Shown here piece after piece: positions 43,367 to 51,782 of a stretch of 64,000 bases of DNA; the stretch's first letter is position 1; every line of letters begins with the position of its first letter. The stretch covers positions 1 through 64,000 of the forward strand of contig JAQGNH010000141.1 in assembly GCA_028291945.1 (NCBI GenBank). Reading direction: 5' to 3'. The translations under genes and the position numbers were made by a program. This DNA comes from Betaproteobacteria bacterium (GTDB lineage: Bacteria; Pseudomonadota; Gammaproteobacteria; Burkholderiales; SG8-41). The notes under the pieces are model-generated. The model saw only the letters and a list, made by a program, of their open reading frames with translations. It was not told the origin of the DNA and made no database searches.

Positions 43367-43903
43367 ATGACCGAATCGATGCTCGTTTACGATCCCACTG
43401 CGCCGAGTCAAAACGAACCCCAACAACTGCGCCGATCGCTCGAGGGACTTCGCGGTGCCGTTGTCGGTTTCATCGACAATGCAAAACCTAACTTCCAGTA
43501 CCTCGTCGATGACGTCGCCGAGCTGTTGACACAGAAGTATGGCGTTACGAGCATCATCAAACGCCGCAAGCGCGGAGCGGCGATGCCTGCTGCCGAAGAT
43601 GTCATAGACGAGCTCTCCCGGGAATGCGATCTCGTCATCACCGGCTCGGGTGATTGAGGGTCGTGCACGTCGTGGAGTGTCCACGACAGTGTGCAGATCG
43701 CGAAACGCCGCAAAGCGAGCCTGACGATCTGTTCGACCGCGTTCGAGACTCTCGGCCGGACTCAGGCCAAAGCGCTGGGACATCCCGAGCTGCCGCTCGC
43801 GATCATCGCGCATCCGTTCGGCATCCGGACGCGGAATGAAGTGAGGGCGATGGCAGAGCGGTGTGTTGAGGATATCGTTCGACTCGCGACGAAGAAGACA
43901 TGA
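43367..43903 (+). CDS. UGSC-family selenoprotein (in-frame UGA = Sec97)
   Basis: The frame from the ATG at 43367 to the stop at 43903 contains one TGA, at 43655-43657. Read as selenocysteine, it gives a 178-residue protein with the exact family motif U97-G-S-C100 in ITGSGD-U-GSCTSWSV. Similarity continues on both sides of the UGA (N-terminal LRGAVVGFIDNAKPNF, C-terminal PELPLAIIAHPFGIR), so this is not a random stop. An 8-bp SECIS-like hairpin follows. The gene overlaps the partner gene by four bases (ATGA). Without recoding it would appear as a 96-residue stub and a 70-residue orphan. UGSC proteins are known from metagenomic selenoproteomes; their reaction is not known. Confidence 0.88.
43663..43694 (+). 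promoter_or_regulatory. Bacterial SECIS-like hairpin after the UGA at 43655
   Basis: A perfect 8-bp stem (GTCGTGGA 43669-43676 with TCCACGAC 43680-43687) closes on a GTG loop. Partial pairing of the flanking GTGCAC and GTGTGC extends it. The first loop G (43677) is 20 bases after the UGA, in the range known for bacterial elements, and is followed by U. Confidence 0.75.
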
Positions 43904-44955
43904 GCACTCGCCTTTCGCCGAACCACGCGCGGCTCGTTGAAGCCCCCGCGGACCTGGATGAGTTCCATCGCTACGTCGCCGAACGCAAGTGGGGTGATGG
44001 ACTGCCGGTGATTCCGCCCACGCAGGACAGAGTCGAGCGCATGCTGCGCCATACGACGCGCGAGCCTGATGATCTCGTCGCCGTGATCGCGCCCGGCTTC
44101 GGCGCCGCCACGCCGCGGCGCATTGCGATCAATGCCGTGATGGCGGGATGCGCGCCCGAGCTCATGCCCGTTCTCATTGCCGCCGTCGAAGCAGTTGCAG
44201 CGCCTGAATTCAACCTGCAAGGCATACAGGCGACCACCAATCCGGTCGCGACCTGGATCATCGTCAATGGCCCCATCGTTGAGCGGCTCGGCTTGAACGC
44301 TGCGTTCAATTGCCTCGGGCAGGGCAATTCGGGCAACGCGAGTCTCGGGCGCGCGCTGCGGCTCGTGCTGCAGAACGTAGGAAGTGCGCGGCCCGGCGAG
44401 ATGGATCGCGCGACCCAGGGCCAGCCGGGCAAGTACACGTTCTGCTGCGCGGAGAACGAGAACGAGAGCCCGTGGGATCCGCTCCACGTCGAGCGCGGCA
44501 TCGCGCGGGAACGCGGCGCCATCACGGTCGTCGGTGCTGCCGGAACGCTGAACATGAACACGCATGCGAAGGATTCCGACGATCTGCTGCGCGTGATTGC
44601 GGACACGCTCGAGCATCCGACGAGCAATGACTACTGGATCGGCGGCGAGCCCTGGATCGTGCTCTCGCCGGAGCACGCGCATATTCTCGCGCGCGACGGC
44701 CTGTCCAAGAGCGAAGTCAAGAAAAGACTATGGGAGCGTTCCAAGATGCGCGCCGGGCGCATGGCGGCGAAAGACCTTGCGCGCACCCAGACCGGCCGAA
44801 CTGCCGAGCTTGGACCGATCGACGAGAACACGCTGCTGCCGGTTTCACCCACGCCCGATCTGATCGGCCTCGTCATCGCCGGTGCGCCGGGTACCCATTC
44901 GGTTTACGTGCCGAGCTTCGGAGACACGCGCTCGGTTACACGGGAGGTCGCCTAG
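43900..44955 (+). CDS. Conserved partner protein of the UGSC selenoprotein
   Basis: The 351-residue protein matches the C-terminal half of the fused gene at 39312. W31-x-DGLPVIPPT (31-41) matches W-x-DGMPVFPPT at 223-233 there. VMAGCAPELMPVLIAAVEA matches VMAGCRPEYMPLLVAVVEA. It has no signal peptide or membrane segment. The ATG overlaps the UGSC stop by four bases, so the two are made together. A fusion elsewhere in the same locus implies physical interaction. The conserved cysteine in MAGC is a possible target of the selenol. The function is unknown. Confidence 0.82.
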   Translation: MSTRLSPNHARLVEAPADLDEFHRYVAERKWGDGLPVIPPTQDRVERMLRHTTREPDDLVAVIAPGFGAATPRRIAINAVMAGCAPELMPVLIAAVEAVAAPEFNLQGIQATTNPVATWIIVNGPIVERLGLNAAFNCLGQGNSGNASLGRALRLVLQNVGSARPGEMDRATQGQPGKYTFCCAENENESPWDPLHVERGIARERGAITVVGAAGTLNMNTHAKDSDDLLRVIADTLEHPTSNDYWIGGEPWIVLSPEHAHILARDGLSKSEVKKRLWERSKMRAGRMAAKDLARTQTGRTAELGPIDENTLLPVSPTPDLIGLVIAGAPGTHSVYVPSFGDTRSVTREVA

Positions 44956-44965
44956 GTAGGTAGGG

Positions 44966-45006
44966 AGTGACTAAGTGACGCGAGTGACGAAGTGACGAAG
45001 TGATGC
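44966..45006. repeat. Tandem octamer array, consensus AGTGACGA
   Basis: Five consecutive units (AGTGACTA, AGTGACGCG, AGTGACGA, AGTGACGA, AGTGATGC) fill the gap between the partner gene and the convergent SDR gene. A longer array of the reverse complement lies on the other side of the SDR. Confidence 0.7.
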
Positions 45007-45040
45007 AGTAGTAGCCGAGGCGGCCGATTTGTTCGACCGC

Positions 45041-45832
45041 TTAGATCAGCCCTCGAGCGATGCCGCCGTCGACGAGTATCGACTGGCAGTTCACATAGCT
45101 CGCCTTATGCGATGCGAGAAAAACGACCATCGCGGCGATCTCTTCGGGCTCGCCGAAGCGGCCCATCGGGATTTCTTCGCTGAACTCGTGGATGATTTGT
45201 TCCGTGGCAACGCCACGGTCTTTCGCTAGCTGTTCTGCGCGCGTCGTCCACAGCGAGGTGAGCGTGCGGCCGGGAGACACCGAATTGACGCGGATCTTGT
45301 ACTTCTGAAACTCGGCACCGAGTGTCTTCACGAGCGCGATGAGACCGGCTTTGTGCACGTTGGAAACGACCTGATTCGGATAAGGCATGCGCGCACCGGC
45401 GGCACCCAGAATCACGATGCGCCCTGCCGCCGATTTCTGCAGCAGCGGCAGCGTTGCGCGGATGATGCGCACTGTGCCGAGCACGTTGAATTCATAATTC
45501 TCGAGCCACTCCTGATCGTCGAGCTCTTCGAACAACGCCCGCCTGCTGCCGCCGACGGCAGTCACAAGGATATGCAGGCTTGGAACAGTCTTCGAGAGCC
45601 ACTGCTGTAGCGCATCCACTTCAGCAACGACAGTCACGTCGGCTGCGAACCACTTGACGGCGCGACCCGTGGCGGACTCGAGTTTACGCGCGGCGGCTTC
45701 GAGCTTGGACGGATTGCGCGAACAGATCAGAACATCGGCGCCCTCCTCCAACAACCCTTTCGCCGATTCGTAACCGATTCCTTCACTCGCGCCCACCACC
45801 AGCGCGGTTTCACGTTGAATGCCGAGATCCAT
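45041..45832 (-). CDS. Short-chain dehydrogenase/reductase lacking the catalytic tyrosine
   Basis: This 263-residue SDR has GASEGIG (14-20) for the cofactor, and C-terminal VDGG. The usual NNAG is AVGG. The YxxxK motif reads S157-N-V-H-K161, so serine replaces the catalytic tyrosine, and the active-site serine region reads ILGAAGARMP. These changes make ordinary dehydrogenase chemistry doubtful. The gene stands alone, convergent with the UGSC partner and separated from both neighbours by inverted octamer arrays. Confidence 0.86.
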   Translation of the reverse strand: MDLGIQRETALVVGASEGIGYESAKGLLEEGADVLICSRNPSKLEAAARKLESATGRAVKWFAADVTVVAEVDALQQWLSKTVPSLHILVTAVGGSRRALFEELDDQEWLENYEFNVLGTVRIIRATLPLLQKSAAGRIVILGAAGARMPYPNQVVSNVHKAGLIALVKTLGAEFQKYKIRVNSVSPGRTLTSLWTTRAEQLAKDRGVATEQIIHEFSEEIPMGRFGEPEEIAAMVVFLASHKASYVNCQSILVDGGIARGLI

Positions 45833-45888
45833 CGTTTCTCAATCCACGTTCATGATTCAGGTTTCGTCCCGACGTCACGCCACATTCT

Positions 45889-45952
45889 TCGTCACTTCAT
45901 CACTTCCTCAGCTCGTCACCTCGTCACCACGTCACCACGTCACTTCGTCACC
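45889..45952. repeat. Tandem octamer array, eight units, consensus TCGTCACC/T
   Basis: Eight uninterrupted 8-base units run from 45889 to 45952, with consensus TCGTCACY. Five match it exactly or with one change at the first base. It is the reverse complement of the array at 44966-45006, so the SDR gene lies between inverted arrays. It ends three bases before the stop of the next receptor gene. Confidence 0.75.
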
Positions 45953-45954
45953 CA

Positions 45955-46917
45955 TCATTCCACCTTCGCCCCCGTCATCTGAATGAGCTTGCCATACTTG
46001 TCGTAGTCTATCTTCAGCTGGCGGTTCATCTCGTCGGGCGTGGTAGGCCATGGATCGAGCGCCTGGCTCACCAGCTTCTCCTGTATATCGCGCTGCGCAA
46101 GCGCTTTGTTGATCTCGCCGTTGAGGCGATCAACGATAGGCTTTGGCGTAGCCGCGGGTGCGAACACGGCGATCCAGGGCGACATCTCGTAACCAGGCAC
46201 GCCAGACTGCGCGATCGTCGGCACGCCGGGCAAGCTCTGCGAAGGCTTGGCCGAGGAGACGCCCAGCGCTTTGAGCTTGCCACCACGAATCTGATTGACC
46301 ACCGTTGAAATCGTCGCCAGCGAAGCTTGAGCTTCACCGGCCATGAGCGCGGTCACCTGGGGTGCACCGCCCTTGTACGGAACATGCACGAGATTGATCC
46401 TTGTCATCGACGCAAAAAGCGCCATGGACAGATGTGGTGCACTGCCGTTCCCGGACGACGAATACAGAATCTGTCCCGGTGTTTCCTTGGCGAGGAAAAT
46501 GAATTCCCTCACCGACTTCACCGGGAGCGAAGGGTGCACCGTGAGCGCTCCGGGTTGTCCCGACAGCAGTCCAACGCCTGTGAAATCCTTGAGCGTGTCA
46601 TACGGCAGCTTCTTGTAGAGATGCGCGTTACCGACATGCGTCGTGGAATGAACCATGAGCGTGTACCCGTCGGGTGGCGCCTTCGCGACGACATCAGAGC
46701 CGATCGAACCGGCTGCGCCCGGGCGATTGTCGATGATGAACTGATGGCCCATCGCCTCGGCAAGCTTCTGCGTGACGATACGGCCGACGACGTCGTTCGA
46801 ACCGCCGGGCGGCCACGGGATCACGACGCGCACGGGTTTGGAAGGATAACTTTGAGCGGCGGACCACAGCGGAACGCATGCAGCTGCGATAAATGCAAGG
46901 CGTGCGAATGCGTTCAT
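45955..46917 (-). CDS. TctC/Bug-family receptor
   Basis: A 320-residue receptor. The ATG at 46917 follows GGAGGAAACG. A short signal peptide ends at SAA (19-21), then QSYPSKPVRVVIPWPPGGSND. PPDGYTLMV and VPYKGGAPQVTALM follow. It is a close paralogue of the next gene upstream: both share VVIPWPPGGSND, the HSTTHVGNAHLY/HSATHVANPHLY block and the C-terminal TP-E-x-x-R-LK-DYDKY pattern. A recent tandem duplication is likely. Confidence 0.92.
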   Translation of the reverse strand: MNAFARLAFIAAACVPLWSAAQSYPSKPVRVVIPWPPGGSNDVVGRIVTQKLAEAMGHQFIIDNRPGAAGSIGSDVVAKAPPDGYTLMVHSTTHVGNAHLYKKLPYDTLKDFTGVGLLSGQPGALTVHPSLPVKSVREFIFLAKETPGQILYSSSGNGSAPHLSMALFASMTRINLVHVPYKGGAPQVTALMAGEAQASLATISTVVNQIRGGKLKALGVSSAKPSQSLPGVPTIAQSGVPGYEMSPWIAVFAPAATPKPIVDRLNGEINKALAQRDIQEKLVSQALDPWPTTPDEMNRQLKIDYDKYGKLIQMTGAKVE

Positions 46918-47042
46918 CGTTTCCTCCATTTTGGGTTTTGTGATGCAGGCGGGCGTGACGGGATATTATCGATCACGCTGCCGGGCGCTTCAATGCATTA
47001 GGCACGCTCCAGCCGCCGGGCACCGACGGATGAATAGCGTGG

Positions 47043-48011
47043 TCAGTCTACTTTCGCGCCTGAAATCCTGATCACCTTCTCGTATTTGTCGTAGTCCGAT
47101 TTCAGGCGCTGCGCGAACTGCTCCGGGGTCATCACGAGCGGATCAAGAGTCTGGCTCTTCAGTTTCTCGGCGACGTCAGGCATGCGCAGTATCTTGTGGA
47201 TTTCGGAATTGAGCTTGTCGACTACCGCTTTCGGCGTACCTGCAGGGCCCAGTGCGCCAATCCATGCGGTGAATTCGTACCCGGCAACGCCCGACTCCGC
47301 AATGGTCGGCACGTCCGGAAACGCTTCCACGCGGTAATCTGAAGTGACTGCAATCGGACGGATACGACGTGTTGCAATCTGCGGCATCACTGCGCCTATG
47401 GTAGCAATCATGGCCTGGACTTCTCCGGACGCGATCGCAATGGCTGCGGGCCCACCGCCCTTGTAAGGCACGTGCACCATGCGCGTATTCGTCATGGCAT
47501 TCAGGAGCGCCATCGTAAGATGCACGAAGCTGCCGTTGCCGGACGATCCGTAGACGACTTGCCCGGGCTTCGACTTTGCAAGGGCGACGAGCTCTTTCAC
47601 GGATTTCACCGGCATCGAAGGATGCACTACCAGCATGCCGATCTGCACACTGATCGGAGCTATTCCGACGAAATCCTTCAGCGTGTCGTACGGCAGCTTC
47701 TTGTAGAGGTGCGGATTCGCCACGTGAGTGGCGGAATGAATCATGAACGTATAGCCGTCAGGCGGACTCTTCGCGACGAGGTCGGACCCAATCGTACCTG
47801 CCGCGCCACCGCGATTGTCTACGATGAACTGCTGGCCGAGGATTTCGCTCAGCTTCTGCGCCACGATGCGCCCGACAATGTCGTTCGACCCCCCGGGCGG
47901 CCACGGGATCACGACGCGCACGATTTTAGCCGGATAGACTTGAGCGCGCACTGCGACAATTCCCAGCGACAGGAATGCCGCGAGCGCCATCGCGATGTTG
48001 GCACGCCTCAT
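47043..48011 (-). CDS. TctC/Bug-family receptor, tandem paralogue
   Basis: This 322-residue receptor begins at the ATG at 48011 after GAGGAGGAAG; a longer frame to 48053 has no support. The signal peptide ends at VRA (21-23), then QVYPAKIVRVVIPWPPGGSND. PPDGYTFMI and VPYKGGGPAAIAIA follow. It is upstream of its paralogue (125-base gap) and divergent from a CoA-transferase gene, which suggests uptake and CoA transfer of the same acid. Confidence 0.92.
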   Translation of the reverse strand: MRRANIAMALAAFLSLGIVAVRAQVYPAKIVRVVIPWPPGGSNDIVGRIVAQKLSEILGQQFIVDNRGGAAGTIGSDLVAKSPPDGYTFMIHSATHVANPHLYKKLPYDTLKDFVGIAPISVQIGMLVVHPSMPVKSVKELVALAKSKPGQVVYGSSGNGSFVHLTMALLNAMTNTRMVHVPYKGGGPAAIAIASGEVQAMIATIGAVMPQIATRRIRPIAVTSDYRVEAFPDVPTIAESGVAGYEFTAWIGALGPAGTPKAVVDKLNSEIHKILRMPDVAEKLKSQTLDPLVMTPEQFAQRLKSDYDKYEKVIRISGAKVD

Positions 48012-48187
48012 ACTTCCTCCTCGTCGATTATTTACAGCCCGAGACGCATTCACTGCTCGAGTCCATTATGGTGGAGCCCCATCGTGAGTTCAACGCGCCG
48101 GGAACTGAGGCGTGCGGGCTTCTGCGCTAGAATTGTCGAATCTATTCTGCAGCCCGCCTGCCGGGCTATCCCAAAGGAGAAGTCTGA

Positions 48188-49447
48188 ATGGCGCTTCCGC
48201 TCGAAGGCGTCCGGGTGCTCGATTTGACCAGCGTGATGGCCGGGCCGTACTGCACGATGGTCCTCGGCGACATGGGTGCGGAGGTCATCAAGATCGAGAA
48301 TTTCCCGGAAGGCGACGCTTCACGCCGATTCGACCCGAAAATAAATGGAGAGTCCTACTGCTTCGCGGTGCTCAATCGCAACAAGAAAAGTGTCGGGCTC
48401 AATATGAAGGATGCTCGCGGCAAAGAAGCTTTCATGAAAATCGCTGCGCAGGCGGACATCATCACGGAAAACTTTCGGCCGGGCGTAACGAAGAAGCTCG
48501 GTATCGATTACGACGCGATCAGCAAGCTCAACCCGCGCGTCATTTACGCGTCGATGTCGGGCTTCGGTCAGACCGGCCCGTACGGCAGGAAAGGCGGCTT
48601 CGACATCGTCGCGCAAGGCATGTCCGGCATCATGATGATGACCGGCTATCCCGGCGGGCGTCCGGCGAAAGTGGGAATCGCGATGAACGATATCGCAAGC
48701 GGCGTAACCGCCCTCTACAGCATTTTAGGCGCCTACATCGGGAAGCTGCGCAATGGTAAAGGCCAGTACCTCGAGACTTCTCTGCTCGAAGCTGGACTCG
48801 CATGGACGCACTGGGAATCCGGCGCGTATTTCGGATCCGGCGAGTTGCCCGAAGCGACAGGAACCCGCCATCGCCGGTCGACCCCGTATCAAGCCTACAA
48901 GACGCAGGACGGCTATGTCACCGTAGGCGGCAACAACGCGAAGCTGTGGACGGCCTTCTGTACTCAAGTCTGTGACAAGCCTGAATGGCTCGACGATACG
49001 CGTTTCAACCCGCTATCAGAACGCCTGAAGAACATTGACGAGCTCGAGCGCGAGATCGAAACGGTATTCGCGAAACAACCCACGGCGCACTGGGTCGAAA
49101 AACTCGACGCTGCCGGGGTCCCCGGCGGTCCCGTATATACGTACGATCAGATCCTGGCCGATCAACACATCAGGGCTCGCAAGATGGTCGTCGAGATCGA
49201 TCATCCGCGCATCGGTCGCATGAGGTCTCTCGGGATTCCGGTAAAGTCGACCGGCGAGCTGCTCGAGATTCGGAAGCCGGCGCCGTGGCTCGGGCAGCAC
49301 ACGAATGAAGTGCTGAACGAGATGGGATACAACACAGCTGACATCGAAAAGCTGTATTCCGAGGGCGTCCTGTACGACAAGTATCGGGACCAGCCTGCGG
49401 CGCAGGCCAGCGTGCCTCACTCGTCTCCGGCGACGGCTGCCGAGTAG
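48188..49447 (+). CDS. CaiB/BaiF family III CoA-transferase
   Basis: A 419-residue single-domain enzyme. VRVLDLTSVMAGPYCTMVLGDMGAEVIKIE opens the CoA-binding fold. NRNKKSVGLNMKDARG, ENFRPGVTKKLGIDYD and the C-terminal WLGQHTNEVLNEMGY are all typical. The ATG follows AAAGGAGA. It resembles stand-alone members such as formyl-CoA or succinyl-CoA:acid transferases more than the operon copies at 25.6-30.5 kb. The acid used is unknown. Confidence 0.9.
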   Translation: MALPLEGVRVLDLTSVMAGPYCTMVLGDMGAEVIKIENFPEGDASRRFDPKINGESYCFAVLNRNKKSVGLNMKDARGKEAFMKIAAQADIITENFRPGVTKKLGIDYDAISKLNPRVIYASMSGFGQTGPYGRKGGFDIVAQGMSGIMMMTGYPGGRPAKVGIAMNDIASGVTALYSILGAYIGKLRNGKGQYLETSLLEAGLAWTHWESGAYFGSGELPEATGTRHRRSTPYQAYKTQDGYVTVGGNNAKLWTAFCTQVCDKPEWLDDTRFNPLSERLKNIDELEREIETVFAKQPTAHWVEKLDAAGVPGGPVYTYDQILADQHIRARKMVVEIDHPRIGRMRSLGIPVKSTGELLEIRKPAPWLGQHTNEVLNEMGYNTADIEKLYSEGVLYDKYRDQPAAQASVPHSSPATAAE

Positions 49448-49498
49448 CGAGCACGAGGCCGGCCACGCCCGCACGGCTTAGCGCTAAAGGCCCTCGAA

Positions 49499-49813
49499 TT
49501 GTCCTGGCTCTATCTATTGATCGCAGGGCTGCTCGAAATCGTGTGGGCGATCGGGCTCAAGTACACCGCAGGTTTCACCCGCCTTGTGCCGAGCGCGATT
49601 ACGCTCGCCGCGATGATCGCGAGCGTAGGGTTTCTCGGGCTTGCATTACGAACGATACCGGTCGGCACCGGCTACGCTGTGTGGACGGGGATCGGTGCGG
49701 TGGGTACGGCGATACTCGGTATCGTGCTTCTCGGCGAGCCTGCAACGGCCGCGCGCCTGCTATGCATAGGCGTGATCGTCGCAGGGATCGTAGGGCTTAA
49801 GCTCGTTTCATGA
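49499..49813 (+). CDS. sugE: Small multidrug resistance family exporter, SugE/Gdx type
   Basis: This four-helix inner-membrane protein has 104 residues. The conserved glutamate that couples protons is E13 ([17 protein letters not shown]), and W-AIGLKYT is the mark of the SugE/Gdx branch. Members of that branch export guanidinium and some quaternary ammonium ions. It starts with TTG, which is unusual for the family, and no better start is nearby. The short gap upstream (51 bases) is too small for a full guanidine riboswitch. Confidence 0.88.
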   Translation: MSWLYLLIAGLLEIVWAIGLKYTAGFTRLVPSAITLAAMIASVGFLGLALRTIPVGTGYAVWTGIGAVGTAILGIVLLGEPATAARLLCIGVIVAGIVGLKLVS

Positions 49814-49817
49814 ATGC

Positions 49818-49835
49818 GGCGGGAAAGATCCCGCC
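49818..49835. terminator. Hairpin between convergent genes, possible terminator
   Basis: GGCGGGA, loop AAGA, TCCCGCC forms a perfect 7-bp GC-rich stem just after the sugE stop (49813) and before the convergent gene that ends at 49844. No strong T-run follows on either strand. Confidence 0.42.
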
Positions 49836-49843
49836 GTCCAGTT

Positions 49844-50416
49844 CTAGGGTTCCTTGGCGCCGTCGGGCACGGAGGACTGCTGGACCGGCACGGAATCCGG
49901 CATCATGCCAGACGGCGGCTTATCTTCCTCGCGGTTCACGAAAGACTTACCGAGGGGAGTGCCCTCTTCCATGATGCCGTCGAGCTGGCACTGCGGGCTT
50001 CCCTTACGGATCGTCAGGCTGCCATTGATCTGCCCCTCCATGCCGCAGTAACGCTCGCGATCGATATCGCGAAAGATGAAATGGTATTCATTTTTCTTGT
50101 GCTCGATCAGGAAAGCGCCGCGGTCGAGATTGACGCTCGTCACATTGCCGTTGTCCTTCCACTTGCTGTACATGTCGCGGTTGCGCTGAAGGTAGATCGA
50201 GCAGGTGCGAGGCTTCCACTTGCTGTAATACGCGAAACTGTCCGTCTTACCCCCGACCAGGACGACCGCGATGCGTGCGTGGCGGTCCTCGGTACCGAGC
50301 CGGCACGAGAGCGTTTCTGTTTTCTGCGGCGCGCGTTTGACGGCCTTCTGGGCCGCAGCGCCTGAGATGCTGACCGACATGAGTACTGCGCAGCAGAGCG
50401 CGCGCTTGCTAAACAT
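49844..50416 (-). CDS. Secreted hypothetical protein with four cysteines
   Basis: The 190-residue product has a signal peptide (MFSKRALCCAVLMSVSISGAAA, cut near 22). The mature part has four cysteines (C38, C72, C124, C143) that could form two disulfides in the periplasm. A YSKWK pentapeptide occurs twice (64-68 and 83-87). The C-terminal 40 residues are proline-rich and probably disordered. The ATG at 50416 follows GAGGAGG; the frame is open to 50446. I recognise no family. Confidence 0.72.
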   Translation of the reverse strand: MFSKRALCCAVLMSVSISGAAAQKAVKRAPQKTETLSCRLGTEDRHARIAVVLVGGKTDSFAYYSKWKPRTCSIYLQRNRDMYSKWKDNGNVTSVNLDRGAFLIEHKKNEYHFIFRDIDRERYCGMEGQINGSLTIRKGSPQCQLDGIMEEGTPLGKSFVNREEDKPPSGMMPDSVPVQQSSVPDGAKEP

Positions 50417-50507
50417 CGTGATTGACCTCCTCGGAAGCCGCGCCACTCAATGGCGACATCGGCGTAGAGAGTTTACGTCCGCGTATCCGCGCTTCAAACT
50501 AAAAACC

Positions 50508-51563
50508 TCACATCGCGCGGGTGATGGCATCTCCCATTTCGGCCGTGCTCGCTTTGCCGCCGAGATCGCCGGTGAGATGTCGCGCTTCAGCGACAACTTT
50601 CTCTACGGCTAACGCGATGCGCTTTGCGGCTTCGACAGCGCGCGAATCGCTGCGCTTGCGGCCTAACCATTCGAACAGCATCTGCCCGGACATGATCATC
50701 GCGTATGGATTTGCAATGTTCTTTCCCGCAATGTCTGGCGCCGAGCCATGTGTCGCCTGCGCCATCGCCTGTGTGTAACCTACACAAAGACCCGGCGCCA
50801 GACCGAGGCCGCCCACGATTCCTGCGCCTTCGTCCGTGAGGATGTCACCGAACTGATTGGTCGTGACCACGACGTCGTATTGCTGCGGGCGCATGACGAG
50901 CTTCATCGCGAAGCCGTCGACGAGCACCTCTTCCAGTTCGACGTCGGAGAACTCTTTCGCCACCTTCCGACATTCCTCTGCAAACATTCCACACACCAGG
51001 CGATAAACAGGCTCCTTATGGACTGCGGTGACCTTCTTTCGGTTCCTCGTCCTTGCGATTTCGAATGCTTCGCGCGCTACGCGGTTCGCACCTTTGCGAG
51101 TCACGACGCGAGAGCCAATCGAGATCTCATCGTTCGGCCGGAATTCACCGCTGCCGGCAAACACCACACTGCCTGACTGCATGCCTTCCGTGACTTCGCG
51201 CAGGAACACGATGTCCACATCTTTGTGCAGAGAAGGCAGATTTGGATAGGACTTCACCGGCTTCACGTTCGCGAAGAGCTCGAATCTCTTGCGCAGCGGG
51301 GGATTCAGCCACGTCGGGTCGTTACGCGGATACGCATTATGTCCGATCGGTCCCTGTATCCAGCCGTCGACTTTGGCGAGCGCATCGACGGTGACCTGCG
51401 GCATCGTGTGCCCGTGGCTTTCATGGCCTTTCCTGCCAATCGGCAGCGGCTGCCAGTCGACTTCGAGCCCGGTCTTGGCGGCCGCCGCTTTCATGACCTT
51501 GACGCATTCGGGCACAACTTCGAGCCCGATATCGTCGCCTTCCAGAATTCCTATGCTCAGCAC
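50508..51563 (-). CDS. Isocitrate/isopropylmalate dehydrogenase family enzyme
   Basis: This 351-residue NAD(P)-dependent decarboxylating dehydrogenase starts with GTG at 51563, after AAAGGACGG. The N terminus reads GILEGDDIGLEVV instead of the common GDGIGPEV, an altered substrate-side loop. The family signature (DGFAMKLVMRPQQYDVVVTTNQFGDILTDEGAGIVGGLGLAPG) and HGSAPDIAGKNIANP are intact. It oxidises a 2-hydroxy acid and decarboxylates it, but the substrate need not be isopropylmalate. A longer frame to 51632 is unlikely. Confidence 0.88.
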   Translation of the reverse strand: MLSIGILEGDDIGLEVVPECVKVMKAAAAKTGLEVDWQPLPIGRKGHESHGHTMPQVTVDALAKVDGWIQGPIGHNAYPRNDPTWLNPPLRKRFELFANVKPVKSYPNLPSLHKDVDIVFLREVTEGMQSGSVVFAGSGEFRPNDEISIGSRVVTRKGANRVAREAFEIARTRNRKKVTAVHKEPVYRLVCGMFAEECRKVAKEFSDVELEEVLVDGFAMKLVMRPQQYDVVVTTNQFGDILTDEGAGIVGGLGLAPGLCVGYTQAMAQATHGSAPDIAGKNIANPYAMIMSGQMLFEWLGRKRSDSRAVEAAKRIALAVEKVVAEARHLTGDLGGKASTAEMGDAITRAM

Positions 51564-51594
51564 CGCTGCCGTCCTTTGTCGAATTACAACGTAA

Positions 51595-51600
51595 ATTATA
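51595..51600 (-). promoter_or_regulatory. Possible -10 box for the isopropylmalate-dehydrogenase-like gene
   Basis: TATAAT reads on the minus strand in an AT-rich patch 31 bases before the GTG at 51563. No convincing -35 box is present. The 219-base gap to the divergent MFS gene holds nothing else recognisable. Confidence 0.3.
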
Positions 51601-51782
51601 ACGCGGCAAGCAGTTCGAACGCGCCGTTGCACACCAATCGACGGCGGTGCACAGTAGCCGATATTTGCCGATCGCAGCTCTCCTGCAGCGGCCGTATTCG
51701 TCGGCGTCTCGGGAAGGGTTGGATACCGGGCGCGTCAAAGCATAATGTTCGATAACTCGACGCTAAAGCCGAAAGATTTCCA

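Noticed and set aside
44966-45952. CRISPR array
   Set aside because: The units are 8 bases long without spacers and the arrays are inverted around an SDR gene; no cas gene is present.
49448-49498. Guanidine riboswitch before sugE
   Set aside because: The gap is only 51 bases and I could not find the conserved hairpin loops.
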